Assembly: GCF_037975245.1 (NCBI RefSeq)
Contig: NC_092568.1
Location: forward strand, 31,652,501 to 31,716,500
Reading direction: 5' to 3'
Source: Apostichopus japonicus
Taxonomy: Eukaryota > Echinodermata > Holothuroidea > Aspidochirotida > Stichopodidae
Length of the DNA: 64,000 bases
This document shows, one piece after another, positions 49,200 to 61,706 of this stretch. A program made the position numbers and the translations under genes. The notes under the pieces are model-generated. The model saw only the letters and a program-made list of their open reading frames with translations, searched no databases and was not told where the DNA came from. Each line of letters opens with the position of its first letter. The first letter of the stretch is position 1.

Positions 49200-50450
49200 A
49201 ATAACTCTCAAATTTCCGGTTTATTTACCGGTCAGTGGCTTTCGCCCCTGGCTCGCTGAAGCGCCTTTCGGCGGAAACAGCTAATTACGAGACAATCTAA
49301 GCATCTAATAACACTTCAAAAAATGTTCGGCCTAGGCTAGGCTACAGTAAGTACAGCAGCCTGCACTGCAGTAGCATGGACACTGCGAACTTGTTCGGAT
49401 ACCTATAACCTTAAATAACCCAAAAACTATATCTCATGGTATAAATCACCTGAAAATATACTTGATATGGTTGGGTCATTTTGGAGAGAAAATAACTGTA
49501 GCTTTGTACTTTTTCTTGCAATTGGCTCTTGCTGTAGGTTGTCATGGTGAAATCGTGTATTTCTTAGGAGTGTCCGAACTTCGCAATACTGACTATAGTA
49601 CTAGCCTATGCCTCTCAGTGTATTAGTTGCCTTAGTTTATCGGCCTAGTTACTCCTAAGTATGCCTAGCGTCGATCTATTGAACAATATAACAAGGAAGC
49701 CTACAGTAGACCAAACACTTCGGCCGGTAAACAGTATAATGTAGCCTAAATAGTAAATATATAACGTTAGTCGTTAACATAATTTGCTGCCTACCTTCTA
49801 GTATGATCTGCCAGTAAATGCTCCGCGAAGGTAACATTGGTCATTTGTTCGATCCCCGATCTCTGTTCCAGTAGATCGTTTTTTGGGGACCCAGTCCACG
49901 TAGCACCAGCTCAAATACACTTTTCATGCCTGCAATTCTCTGTCCCTTTTTCGCTCACTGCTTTTGGCATCGGGACCCACAATAAAGCAACCTGTGCCTT
50001 CCACCTAAACAGCGCGGCGACCGCAATATACACGTTACGTGTGTTATGCTTACACTGCATGAAACTGTGCTAAATATTACGTACATTTACATACAGGATA
50101 TACACTGTACAGTAACAGTATATTACATATACCGTATCACGTGACCAAGTCAGAAATTGGAGTAACGGTGTACCAGCGAAACCTATGAAATTGGCCCGCC
50201 CTCTAAAAAATTTCTAGCTGAGAGAATACCTTTTTAACAGAAAGATCTACTTCGGACAAAATGCAACAGCATTTAATGAAAAAATCTATCACATAACATA
50301 GATCTTCGTATTTTGCTCACCCCTTTCACATCCCGTTTATGGTTAATAAAAAGTTACAGGTAATTTGCCTTTCTATGCTAAATTGAGGAGTCTAAAGTAA
50401 CTTTTATACGAAAATTGTATTGACATCTTTGTATATATCGTGTTTATTTT
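49200..50450. other. upstream region of the 282-residue gene, no exon assigned
   Basis: AT-rich DNA. The acceptor at about 50454 implies an upstream non-coding exon in or beyond this interval, but I could not choose a donor. Confidence 0.4.
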
Positions 50451-50458
50451 CCAGCAAA

Positions 50459-51307
50459 ATGGCATCGCATAGTGATTTGGTTGAAAAGGCGGTAAAGGTG
50501 GTTTTGGAAGACATCAGGAAGTATGCTCCTGAGGAATACAAGAAACTGAATGCAGAACCAGCCATGAAAGAGAGGATTATCCTAGCCGCGACAGAAACGG
50601 CTGAAGAAAGCCTGTTGCTTACCGATGAGTTGCGCAACCAGCCTGAAGACATCGCTGCACTACTCAGCAAGCATCTCTCCGACGAAAGAATTCAGCTAAT
50701 TCGAGGAGGGCTTGAGATTCCCACTTTCCGATTGGAAATTGCAAAGAGAGATGACGAGAAGCACTGGTTGGAATTTACCAGGGAAGGAAAACAGTTTCTA
50801 CCCTCGCGAGCAATTTCAACAGCTCTTGATGTCGATTGGGGAAGCGCCATGCAGTTGGGCAGCATCTTGGTTGAGGCCATTCTTCTCGTCATGTCTGCCG
50901 TCGGGATCTCGCCATCTCCAAGTGGAAGAGGGGTAGAGCAGGCGCTCAAGGAAGCAGCTAAAGCGATCGAAGACAGCGCAAAACTGCAGAAGGCTCTAAT
51001 AGATTTTGGTACAGCTTGGGATTCAGCAGACAGTGCCATTGGTAAAGCTAGAGCACTCTTCTTTCTTATCGTGGATATCAACTCATCTGCGGTTATTTGG
51101 ACCATCATCAAAGCTCTGTTTTACAACATAGGATGGTTTGATTGGCTGTTGACTGCTGCGAAAGTTACTGCTATGATTGTAGTAGTTGTCGGAACAGGCG
51201 GGGCTCTTCTGATCGCTGAAGCCGCCATCATTGTGCTGGATGCAGTAGCTTTTGCACGTAAGATTGCCAACGTAATCCTGCTTTCCGAAATAAAGAAAAC
51301 CCTTTAA
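50459..51307 (+). CDS. uncharacterised 282-residue helical protein with hydrophobic C-terminal region, one coding exon
   Basis: The ATG (CAAAATGG, purine at -3) lies five bases after TTTATTTTCCAG, a good splice acceptor. This implies an intron in the 5' leader while the whole coding region is unspliced. AATAAA overlaps the end of the ORF (51305 onward). The N-terminal half is charged and helical (VEKAVKVVLEDIRKY, then ATETAEESLLLTDEL). A central hydrophobic stretch (SILVEAILLVMSAVGI, about 136-151) precedes a Ser/Gly/Pro turn. The C-terminal third has W-x-D-W (GWFDWL, about 231-236) followed by two long hydrophobic helices (IVVVVGTGGALLI, AEAAIIVLDAV). There is no signal peptide. I recall similar W-D-W plus hydrophobic-pair C-termini in uncharacterised bacterial and invertebrate proteins but cannot verify this. 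The ORF looks more GC-rich than its flanks. Function unknown; membrane association is inference. Confidence 0.8.
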   Translation: MASHSDLVEKAVKVVLEDIRKYAPEEYKKLNAEPAMKERIILAATETAEESLLLTDELRNQPEDIAALLSKHLSDERIQLIRGGLEIPTFRLEIAKRDDEKHWLEFTREGKQFLPSRAISTALDVDWGSAMQLGSILVEAILLVMSAVGISPSPSGRGVEQALKEAAKAIEDSAKLQKALIDFGTAWDSADSAIGKARALFFLIVDINSSAVIWTIIKALFYNIGWFDWLLTAAKVTAMIVVVVGTGGALLIAEAAIIVLDAVAFARKIANVILLSEIKKTL

Positions 51308-51639
51308 ATAAAAATTCGTTGATTACACTATATCGGTATACTACCATACTTATACACAACACATGTATTATTCTACGTGGGAACCATTTCATCTACAATT
51401 CCATTAAAAATGTCGTTCATAAAATAATCTAAATGTTAATCAATTGTTTTATAAATTGTAATAACAAAACAAATACATAAGATTTTAACTTCATATCAAG
51501 AGCAGAGCATCATTGGAAGTCTGTTAACACTATTTGTCCTTGAAATGTCTAACACATTATCAACATGTCATTTGAGGCTATAAAAGTCTTGTGTATTTTC
51601 AGTGAGTTTTCTGATACATCTGAGGAACGAAGCTAATAG

Positions 51640-52308
51640 CAAGGGCGGCGGAACCGGGGGGCACAGGGGGCACGTGCCCCCCCCCCACTTTTCCTCAGGT
51701 TAAAAATGTGCCCTTTTTCCACATAAAAATTGATGTGTCTCAAGTTAGCAAGAAGCCAGGGATTCCAGGGAACCAGAATGAACACTCGGGAAGGGCCGTT
51801 TCCGGCCATCTGAGGGGTTTGTAAAACCAAAAATTTTCTTGTACGCTCCGCGCCAACCGATGGTGGCGCTCCGCTCAGATAGTCGTGCGCACAACTTTGC
51901 AAATCCTGGCTACGCCCCTGACTTTTAATGAATTTCTGTGGGTCAAACTCAAAGCTATTTCGAAAGGAATTTTTTTTTTTAAAGATATTAACAAGAAATA
52001 AACTCTAATTAGGAAGATTCCTACATTAGCAACTAGCATGATTTCACCTCATTTTGTCTCAAAAGAAGACTTGTTCCTTGTTTCCCAATTTGCACATTGG
52101 ATATTGCAGTGCTAGTATGCATATTTTCCTTGAGGATGGGGGAGGGGGGGCGTTGATGGAGTGATGTGTATACGCAAATAAGATAATACAATAAGAGTTA
52201 TAAAGGGTACTAAATAGAAGGCTTCATCAGTCGAATCGAATTTTTGCAAAGTGCCCTTTGATGTCGGTGCCCCCCCCCCCCAGATTAAATGTGCTTCCGC
52301 CGCCCTTG
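51640..52308. mobile_element. hAT-type element, 669 bp, perfect 8-bp TSD
   Basis: Ends are CAAGGGCGGCGGAACC and, in reverse complement, CAAGGGCGGCGGAAGC, each followed by G/C tracts. GCTAATAG is duplicated exactly at 51632-51639 and 52309-52316. An inverted GCGCCACC-family piece with a CAGGGGCGTAGCCAGG end lies inside (about 51780-51921). Confidence 0.9.
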
Positions 52309-52319
52309 GCTAATAGTGT

Positions 52320-55160
52320 CCGTAGTATAGACTACATAGTCCAGTCACTTTAATTGATGAACCTCAGCTGTTTAAAGGATCATTTCCAGAAATTAAAAGT
52401 ATGATAGAGAACCAACCTAGACTGATAGAAGAAGCTAGGGTAAATTAACAAGAAGGTTGCAATAACAAAGTGAAGATTTTGATGTATATCTATCGTAATG
52501 GTGCACCTACTGTGACCCATTCCTGCGGAAGAATCTAGTCAGTCCAATATATGAGCTGTACATTTAATCTAGCATATCACGAGTTAGGAACAACATATTG
52601 AATTGGGAGTTTCAACTAACAATGTAGTTTTCTCGGGTTACTGTAAAACTGTGCAGGACCAAGAAGTTATGAATTTTTGTTTATTAAACACAGTGTTTTT
52701 GTTTCAAGGTTCTAGGTTGCTCATTCTTAGACTCGCAATAACATTGTTTGTCATATTTTGAATATTTCTTCCAGAATCCTCCTTTGTGTAGACTTACTGA
52801 TTTAATATACTGCAGCATATAACCCAATATCATATGTTATATTTCATTGTCTCATGACTATAATAACCAATATATTTTAAACAAAGCCAGGGAATGGGAG
52901 GGCATGCTGGGAGTCATGCATTGTTCGTGATAATTCCTCGATCGCGCCGACCCTCCCCCGCCTCCTTCTCCGAGAATTGATGCACGCCTCCTTTCATGTA
53001 ACATGGCATCCCATAGACAATCGGGGGAAATGGTTCAGTCAGGGATTTTAACTTTTAGCCGCGGTCTTCAACCACCCCCGGCCTTTCTTTCAACCTAACA
53101 CAATGTAATAGCATAACGTTACGTTAAGAGCTACTTATATAGACTTAATTCGTAGTCAAAATATGCCTAAGAATGCACGATGATGTCTAAACCTTTATTT
53201 TTCTGGGGGAGGGGAGGATCCCCAGATCCTCTGAATGTGGATCGATTTCAACGACCGCAGGTACCGCACCCTCTGTATAAATTCCTTACTCGCCTCTGGA
53301 ATTTCCATAAAGGTTTATGCCTCAACCTAAATCAGTTGGGGAAAATTTTGAAACTGGCCCCGTGGTGAACGCATGGTAAATGTGATGATAGGTTTGCTAT
53401 ATAGAAAAATTTATAGTTGCAAAATTGAGTCAGAAATGTTCCATACTAGCCATTGTAGCCAGTAAACATGCAAGTGTTTGCATTGTCAATTATATAGGTT
53501 TACTTTACACAAACTCGTTTAGTTTTACACAAACTGTATTCTCTTATGGTCGCGGATCCAGAATATTTGTCGTGTGCACGCTCCATCTTCTTTTTTCTAA
53601 CCTGCCAAAAAAAAAGTAGCTATTGTCCCAACCTTGCGCTAAGACCTAATTTAGAGTCTAAATATACCCCAGAATGCACCATCTGACATCTACACTTTTA
53701 TGTTATTACTTATGGCGGAGTGTTACCAACCCTCAATAGAGTCGGATTCTAAGACACTACTGGGGCCCTCCTTTATAAGATCCTGCGTGTTCTTCCTTGA
53801 TATGTAAATACAAAGGGTTTCAAACAATTTTTATAGAAGGCTCAATGTTAGCTTCACAATGGTTACGAAAACTACACCAGACATTTCAGTCGGTATATAT
53901 CAATGTTACAATGACGCAGTTAAACTGACATAGTTTTCGTAAATCAAATTTAGTAACGACACGACATATTGTTTCAAAATTGTAGACATTAAGAGCTCAA
54001 CCTATTAACAAAGAGACGATTTATTAAGACAATATTCTACGTCCGACTTGAACATTTAAACCCACTTTAGTTTAATATTGTAGATCAGACGGACAGATTT
54101 GAGTTGACACTTGAGACGAAAAGCTGAAATATTTGTCGAAATTTTGAAAAACAATAGTTGAAATATTATAAAACGAAATTGATACAGTCGAAGTTTTGAG
54201 GACAAGCAAAAATGCTATTAAAATTGTAAAAAACACAGTGAAGATTTGTGATGTCCTCTCTGAACCACCGTATTCTTCAAAGCTGAAATTCTTCTATGCA
54301 TGGAAAGATTGTCAACCCCACTAGTTTTTCATCAACCATCACTTAAAATGAAGTACGTTAGTTTGATATAATATATTTAGTAATAACTTGCGTGAAACGG
54401 TATACAGTGATGTTCATACTCCATGGAAATTGTGTTTTGATCTGTACTTGCATACATACAAAAGTATGGGAAAGCTTTGCTTTTTCAGTTTAACATGGAG
54501 TGCAATGCTCTTGATAGTCAGAACCACTTGGATGTATGTATTGCCTGGTCTCGTCTCTCCTTTATTGTAGAAAAATACCTTTACCAATTTCAATGCTCTA
54601 AGATCAACGGTGACCCATGACCATCGATCGATGACCTTTACATTTCATGCAACCGCCGACTTCCTCTCGGGAACTTCATAGTGCAGTAGGGTGCGTATGT
54701 GCTGCATTATAACCAGTGTGTAAATTGAAGTAGTCTGGAAGCCATTTCCAATATAACGAGGTAAGTGTATATGCGTCCGGATCAAGGCATGTCCTGGTTC
54801 ACTGGAAACGCGATCTCCTGATATAGGCCTACAGAGCATCCCGGTGGGAAACAACTTCAGGTCCACTTACTACAGACATTTCCATACACATGGCTTATGG
54901 TGGATAACCAGTTTGCTAATAGCTGTTCTTCTCTTTATATATTAGTTATCTGCCCCAGTAAATAAAGTGACTGTAAATATAGGCCTTGGCTATTACTGAC
55001 GTAATTCCTTGTACATATAACTGAAACCGGGGTCGGTATAAGTTTACACAAGGGCGCAGACATGTTGTTTATCCAGGAAATGGCTGCGATTGGCTGAAAC
55101 CCTAATGTTTTTCTGAGATCTATTTTGATTGGTGCTAACATTGTGTGGCAACGTCGTGGT
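52320..55160. other. no gene recognised
   Basis: Long unique-looking AT-rich stretch. Open frames are short and carry no domain, and no clear tandem repeat was found. Confidence 0.5.
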
Positions 55161-55448
55161 GCCGTACTGCCATAGGCGTAGGAGCCTCATTTGGTTTGGG
55201 GGGGCTGTAACGACTTGCCCGAAAAATACAACCAAAGTTTTCGCGCGCTTGGCGCGCGTTCCACATGTCAATGTGCATATCATATAGGCATTCATTGGTT
55301 ATTACATCACCTACCAATAACATAAAATCATTTTCCGTGTTAGTACCCTTCCATATTGGTTAGAATATTTGGGGAAGTTGTTACAACAATAATGATAATA
55401 ATAATATAAGAAAAACACATTGTAAATTCTTCTTCTTTCAGTAGGTGC

Positions 55449-56757
55449 CAGAGGCGGAGCTAGGGGTATTGGTCGGGGGGGGGGGGGAGAATGGTCTGTA
55501 GGGGCGCTTTTGACACTATCTAAGCGGAGCGCCACCACTGGTTGGCGCGGAGCGTACAGAAATTTTTTGAGTAAAGATCCTCCCTAGATCGCCGGAAATG
55601 ACCCTTTCCGGGCCGCGAAATTATTTTTCCCACTTCGACGCGGCCACATGGGCGTGGCTTATGAATACGTCAGAGGCCGGCAAGTTTGTGACTTCGACTT
55701 CGAGCTCTTACGTATATAGCTCTTTAATTATATACTCAGCTAATATACTCAGGCCCAATATACTCAGGCCTAAGACATGACTTCATGAGATCCATGATGA
55801 TGTGCGACTGCTTCTCCCAGTCAATCGGGTCTTCTTGGAGCTCTTGAGGTAAATTCCATCACAAAATCAAACTGTGTTTGTTTATTAGATGTGTTATGAA
55901 CCTCCCGTGTCAGGAAAAGTTTGGAAAAGAACCTCCCGTGACAGCAGGGTCTGGAAAAGTTATAAATGAACCTCCCGTGGTATTGATTATTACACTTCAT
56001 ATTACACCAGGTAGGCCCACTGACCTTTCAATGCTAAAAACCTACAAAGATACATGTATTGTATTGTGCCCCATATTGTTTTATCCATCATTCTAAATTA
56101 TTTGTTCATTTATAAATGAACCCCCTTTTAAACTGCAGTAAGGAGCCTACGTGCTTTCATCATTAGTTTACGTACGCTACTGGGTATTGTTACGGACTTG
56201 AAATATTCTACCCATTTTATTAAACAGTTGTCACTTGCGTCTGTATTAACTATAACCAGGGAGCTGTTACTGTTAGAGTAGCAGCTCCCTGCTATAACTA
56301 TGACTAAATAGCAATGTCCCTCTGAACTATACTATTTATTATACTGGTACGTGTACTAGAATCCCTGACATGTAACTTAATTGAGAACTTTCAGCACCCA
56401 AACAAACACCCGAGAGATGTCACTGCATAGTCTGTGACGTAGACCAATAAGCCGTAACAACGACCGATAGTCCACGCCCATTATGCTAATATGGCCGCGT
56501 CGAAGTGGGAAAAATAATTTCGCTTCCGGGCCTTGCTAATTTGCAGATATATGAAGAATAAATAGGTGTCATCGCCATTTGTCAGAAAATAGCACCAACA
56601 ATATGTGACAAATGTCAATAGGTATTTGAGAGCGCAATATAAAATCAATAATCGCGAATAAGTAAAAAGTGGTGAAAGCTGAAAAGGGCGCCAGCAGTCC
56701 ATTTGAGTCCGTCAGGGGGCATCCGCCCCCTCTGACTGTATGGACGCTCCGCCACTG
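55449..56757. mobile_element. nested hAT-type element, 1.3 kb
   Basis: Ends are CAGAGGCGGAGC and, in reverse complement, CAGTGGCGGAGCG. The flanking 8-mers GTAGGTGC (55441-55448) and CTAGGTGG (56758-56765) agree at six positions, which fits an aged duplication. A subterminal inverted repeat of about 60 bp (CCCACTTCGACGCGGCC at about 55630, inverted at about 56500) supports one element. It also holds a GCGCCACC-family core at about 55528. No transposase. Confidence 0.75.
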
Positions 56758-56764
56758 CTAGGTG

Positions 56765-57150
56765 GCGCAAAATTCTAAGCATATTGCCCAAATTTTCACC
56801 AAAAGAATTGAAAAAAACACACTGCAAATTATTATTCTTTCAGTAGGTGCCCGAAAAAATTCTCAGTATATTGCCCGAATTTTTACCACAAAATTTGAAA
56901 AACACATTGCCAATTCTTCTTCTTTCAGTAGGTGCTCCAAAAAATTCCCAGCATATTGCCCGAATTTTCACCAAAAAATTGAAAAACACATTGCAAATTA
57001 TTATTCTTTTAGTAGATGCCCGGAAAATTCTCAGCATATTGCCGAATTTTTACCCAAAAAAAAATGAAAAACACATTGCAAATTCTTCTTCTTCCAGTAG
57101 GTGCCCGAAAAATTCTCAGCATATTGCCCGAATTTTCACCAAAAAAAATG
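56765..57150 (+). repeat. about 73-bp tandem repeat, five copies
   Basis: Each unit has AGCATATTGCCCGAATTTTC, AAAAACACATTGCAAATT and TTCTTTCAGTAGGTGCCCG. The same unit occurs three times in opposite orientation at 62640-62885, and once or twice at 60750-60835 and 61635-61690. The array is part of the element family, and copy number varies between insertions. Confidence 0.85.
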
Positions 57151-57215
57151 GTTGGGGGGGGCTGCAGCCCCCCCCCCCAGCCCCCCCCCCCGCCTCCTAC
57201 GCCTATGCGTACTGC

Positions 57216-59290
57216 CTGTCGGCTTGCTAACTGTAATAGCCTACTGTGCGAGAATATTCATGGACCAATATTCATGTCTTACTAAGAAATGCCTTTACAT
57301 CGCCTAATAAGTTGTCGTTTTTATGCAGGTTTTTTTTTCGTCGCGAAGAGTGGGAAGCAGCTGAGATGGCTACTAGCCGCAGAGAGTCTCCAACCAGAGA
57401 TAAGAAACATTCTTAGAAATGTACAAGCAGCACTAAAATTAGCGGAGTGTTACCTGCTAAGTTACTGCAGAATACTGACTACAACAGGTACCAGATCAAG
57501 GGGGTCCAAAACTGCAAAGAGAGAAACTCGCCAGATAACCTATGAAAATAAAACTTGTGCTCACGTCAGTCAATTGAGTGACAGGGGTAACGTTATAACC
57601 CTTACAGGCTGAAACCCCTGATTAATACTTGCTATCTGAATTTTGTCCATGGATTCTAAGCTGTTTTGTACAGTACATAGAATTCTGAACTTAGTGAAAT
57701 AGCGCCATCTATAAAATAGTTCATGCATTATACCACCGTTAATGTCTATACTGTGGAGCATACAAACAGCCATCATATCTTTAAGAATGGGAATATGTAA
57801 GGAAGTATTATACCGCAGAACTGTTGTTTATTTAACTTGACTGCTGTTCTGCTTTTATTACGATTATTCTCTCTATTTTTGGTGGAGAGCTAGGGGAGGG
57901 GGGGGGGGCATAGGGGTGAGGTGTAGGCGGGTGAGTTAGAAGCGGGCAAAGAGCGGGAAGGAGAGAAAGACAATGAAATTATGTACCTTGGAACGGGTGG
58001 GGGGAGGGGGTTAGGTTTTAGGTAAATTGCGGCAAAAATACATCCCATTACATGAAGTGCACGTTACCGTCCGATGGGCTCTGTTGAGTTCCCGACGTTA
58101 CAGAGTAAGCATTTGTTTAGGACCTAACTATATGGTGTTCCGAAAGTTCGTTCCGCCCTAGAGCCCATCTTCCCTTCAGCATCTCAGCCATACTACAAGT
58201 AGCCCCCAAACCGTCTGTGATACTCGGTACGAATTGCCTACGGAACACACACTGTAACGAACTCAGTGAGTAATTAACTTTTCTTGTACGGATACAAAAC
58301 GCACACGTGGTGAGTTGAATAGGTACACAAACCTCAACGCCGAAAAATATGGCGCCTAAGGGAAACAACAGTGGCTTGGAAAAGAAGAGGGAACTTGCTA
58401 GGGAATGGCGGAAGAAAGGGAAAACAAATAAAGAAACTGACTCTACTACATCTATACATATATATGTAGCCTATATAAAACAATAACAATTACCGTATGC
58501 ATGGTGTTTAGTGTATGTTTAAAAATCTTTCTTTTTTTTAAATGGGGCGGAACGAAGGGGTGGTGCCGGGGGAGGTTCAAATCACAAACCAAACCAACTA
58601 ATCTTTTTGCATCTATCATAGTTGCTGCTATCATCACGAAGGGTGATCTTTTACTGTGTTTGAAGATAAATTTGAACTTGTTTGACTTTTTGGTCAGTCA
58701 CCGTATTGCCTCAAATGTGCTTTAAAGTCAAATCATGGTTATTTGATACTTAACATTCAGCCAGATGATCTTACTACGACCTGAAAGCTTTTTCCATCAC
58801 TAGGATATTAAATTATACAGTGTAACAGTTCTTATATAAATAGAGAATTTGAATAATTTAGAGGTCAGAACCTCAAAAGATACGCTTGAAAACTCTTAGC
58901 AATCGTTTAGCTTGCTTAGTATTGGTATTTATTAGTTACTAAAATTAATTAATGGCAAATTAAAAAACTTTTTTTTCACAACTTTGGTTTTCAAGTTTAG
59001 CTAGCTAATATTTGATTGGCGTTACAAATGAGTTTCAGGAATTTATTGTTAAGTTTCAGGGAAGAGGAACCGTTGCGCAGGGGCACGTCACCGTCAACCC
59101 CCCCCCCCACCCACCCCATCATCTTTCAGTTGTGTGAGAATGAAAACATTATTACAATAAAAAGACAAGTCCCCTGTTTTGTTTATATTAAATAACCTAG
59201 CTTAAGCTTTCACTCGTCTGTAATGACTTTATTTGTCAATGCAGAGAGAAGAAAAATTAAAATTTGCCAGACCCTAGCAATAGTCAAAAG
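57216..59290. other. no confident gene
   Basis: A frame at about 57330-57490 (FFFVAKSGKQLRWLLAAESL...) lies between an acceptor-like TTTTTATGCAG and a donor-like ACAG|GTACC, but has no recognisable domain. A second small frame starts at 58349 (MAPKGNNSGLEKKRELAREW) in good context. Both are too short and unsupported to call. A G-rich tract lies at 57890-58010 and a C-rich one at 59095-59120. Confidence 0.4.
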
Positions 59291-59292
59291 CG

Positions 59293-59380
59293 TCCTTCGA
59301 GCCGGAATCGAACCAGCGACCTAGAGATGTCATGAATATCCTTCTACAGTCTCCCGCTCTACCAACTGAGCTATCGAAGG
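59293..59380 (-). tRNA. tRNA-Tyr (GTA anticodon) with a 15-nt intron
   Basis: The minus strand folds into a complete cloverleaf. The acceptor stem is CCTTCGA / TCGAAGG with discriminator A; the D arm is GCTC / GAGC around AGTTGGTA; the anticodon arm is GGAGA / TCTCT with loop CTGTAGA once the intron is removed; the T arm is GCTGG / CCGGC around TTCGATT. The intron (59329-59343) lies after position 37, where eukaryotic tRNA-Tyr introns sit. Mature length is 73 nt before CCA. A TTTT Pol III terminator follows at about 59287-59290. All helices are intact, so it should be functional. Confidence 0.95.
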
Positions 59381-59399
59381 TTCTCATGTTCCGAAGAAA

Positions 59400-60180
59400 G
59401 CAAAATAATACATAAAGTATTGCTACGTATTTCCGGCGTATCCTATATGATTGTACAGTCCGATCTTTCGGGAATTGCTATAATTTCATATTACGAAGTT
59501 TCTGCGTGACTGCAGGGTTTGGGTAATCAATATTTTCAGTTCATGAAGGCTCTCAGCTGTAAAAGACAAGTTATTGGCGACGACGACGACAGTTAGTGGA
59601 ACTTAAAAGTTAGCGAGGTAAGTGACCCTACCATTTGGCTATAGTGTACGTACTGTAACTTTTGAGAGCAGGTGCTATTGTATTGTTGGAAAACAATATA
59701 CACTTCGGTGACACTTCACAGTGCAGCTAACTTGCCGTGCGCTGGGTTTGTTTTCTAGGGGAAGTACCTAACGAGGTACTAACACTGTGACAGTGATAGG
59801 GCCAAGATTTAGCTCGCATACTTGATGACATAACTGTCGAAAACGGTAAGAGACTTACGCTCCTGATGCTAGATAAATAAATAAGCATAAAGCCCAGTAG
59901 GCCCTCGTAGAACTGAAGGTAAATAGTAAAACGAGTATTTTTCATATATTGTGCCGGAGCTGATCAGCTTAGCCAAAAGTCGAACTGTATTCTACCTACT
60001 GCCTACGTACAAACATATTATACTGTTAGGCATAACAACGTTTACTAGCTTAATATTAGGCTGTAGCTAGATCCTCCTGGGATAACTTCGCCAATAATAG
60101 AAAACTAAGAGTAGGCATAACTGACACTATTTAGTCCTAGGTTAAAATATCATCATATGCCATAGGACCAGGCCATTACA
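59400..60180. other. no gene recognised
   Basis: A donor-like GCGAG|GTAAGTGA at about 59618 follows a GAC trinucleotide stretch. No coding exon can be attached to it. Confidence 0.4.
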
Positions 60181-60186
60181 TGAGCA

Positions 60187-60866
60187 CATAGGCGTAGGAG
60201 CCTGATTTGATTTGGGAGGGCTGAAACGACTTGCCTGAAAAATAAAACCAAAATTTTTCGCGCGCTTTCAACATTTTTAAGCAGCATTTTGCGTTTGGTC
60301 GCCATTTTATACTTTTTCGATATGTCCATCGAGGTTTTTAACATATCAATCACCAAACAGCAAACTAAGATATTAGCCAAAAAAATATCTTGGAGAAAAC
60401 AGAGTTGAAAGTTGCAAATTTTCGACTTTTATGCCACCATTTGAAGTAAGATATAAATAGCTAAGCTAGTTATGTATGTCGTTATGGCATAGTGGAGTCA
60501 GTGCGGTTGAGAAAAATCATAGAAAAGGACCCAAAATGCTGCTTTAATGTGCTATCATATAGGCATCCATCGGTTATTACATCACATGCCGATAACCGAT
60601 CAATGCCTATATGCCATGCACAATAACATGTTATATGCGCGCGAAGCGCGCGAAAAACTTTGGTTTATTTTCCCTGTTATTACCCTTCCATATTGGTTAG
60701 AATTATTGGGCAAGTTGTTTCAATAATAACGATAATAATAATATCAGTTTAACCATTGAAAAACACATTGCAAATTATTCTTCTTTCCGTAGGTGCCCAA
60801 AAAATTCTTAGCATATTGCCCGAATTTTCACCCCCCCAAAAAATGACTATAGAGTCCCAGCCTATG
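60187..60866. mobile_element. CATAGGCGTAGGAG-family element, degenerate right end
   Basis: Left end CATAGGCGTAGGAGCCTG, then the shared GACTTGCCTGAAAAATAAAA and TACCCTTCCATATTGGTTAG blocks and one partial 73-bp unit. The right end appears to be CCCAGCCTATG, which is diverged. No matching 8-bp duplication is seen. Confidence 0.55.
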
Positions 60867-61392
60867 ACACTTCCAATTCCAGCTCCAGTGATTAGCTCTC
60901 CAACAAAAAAGATTGAACATAAAATATAATTAGCATACATGTGTGTGTTTTTTTCCTTGTTTTTTCTTTTTGTCCACAAAATCCTCACTTTGTTGGAAAT
61001 GACATGCTTTTGTGACAAGAGCAGAACATCCAATTACTAGGCCTGGAGGTGTTTCCTACAACATTGAATGTACAAATTTTAAATATTTCAGGTCAGGCTG
61101 CAATCATAAATGCTGTTTGAACTTTGAATTAGCATTTGACAAAACTTGAGCAACATTTGCAACAGTGGTTATGTACTGTACGTATTTTCAGAAATTTGGT
61201 CTGACAAATTCAAAATTACAAACACTATGATCCAAAATTTGCAATTAAAATAAGAAAATGTGTTTCATTTTTTATGCTTCTCTGTATCTGTAGTGCAAAT
61301 AGAGTAACACATAGCAATTAACATGCACTTGATGCCCATCCTAGCTGCAGGCTAATATAAACAATGTGGTAATTAGTAAACTGGTCACAGGC

Positions 61393-61706
61393 CATATATA
61401 GACCAATTTGATTTGAGGGGGGGGGGGCTCTAACGATTTGCCCAAAAGATATAACCAAAATTTTTCGCGCAACATCTTAATGTGCATATCATATTGGCAT
61501 TCATCAGTTATTACATAGCATGCCAATGCATACTATCATTTGCCGTGTTATTACCCTTCCATATTGGTTAGAATTATTGGGCAAGTTGTTACAACTTACA
61601 ATAATAATGATAATAATAATATCAGTTTAGCCATTGAAAAACACATTGCAAATTATTTTTTTTACTCAGTAGGTGCCCGAAAAATTTTCACAGGGGCTGC
61701 AGGGGA
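61393..61706. mobile_element. CATAGGCGTAGGAG-family fragment
   Basis: The terminal motif is eroded, but the order of TTTGATTTGAGGGGGG, CTAACGATTTGCCCAAAAG, TACCCTTCCATATTGGTTAG and one 73-bp unit identifies the family. 61710-62590 between this and the next element holds nothing recognisable. Confidence 0.5.

Larger units (their letters stand above)
55171..57207. mobile_element. CATAGGCGTAGGAG-family element, 2.0 kb, with nested insert
   Basis: Ends are CATAGGCGTAGGAGCC and, in reverse complement, CATAGGCGTAGGAGGCGG. CGTACTGC is duplicated exactly at 55163-55170 and 57208-57215. The left part carries CTGTAACGACTTGCCCGAAA and TACCCTTCCATATTGGTTAG, as in the other family members. The right part is a tandem array. 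A second element (55449-56757) splits it within the GTAGGTGCC motif. Confidence 0.9.

Noticed and set aside
56762-57285. Overlapping frames with repeated ILSILP / NTLQI motifs
   Set aside because: Translations of the 73-bp tandem repeat; similar artefacts at 62701-63057.
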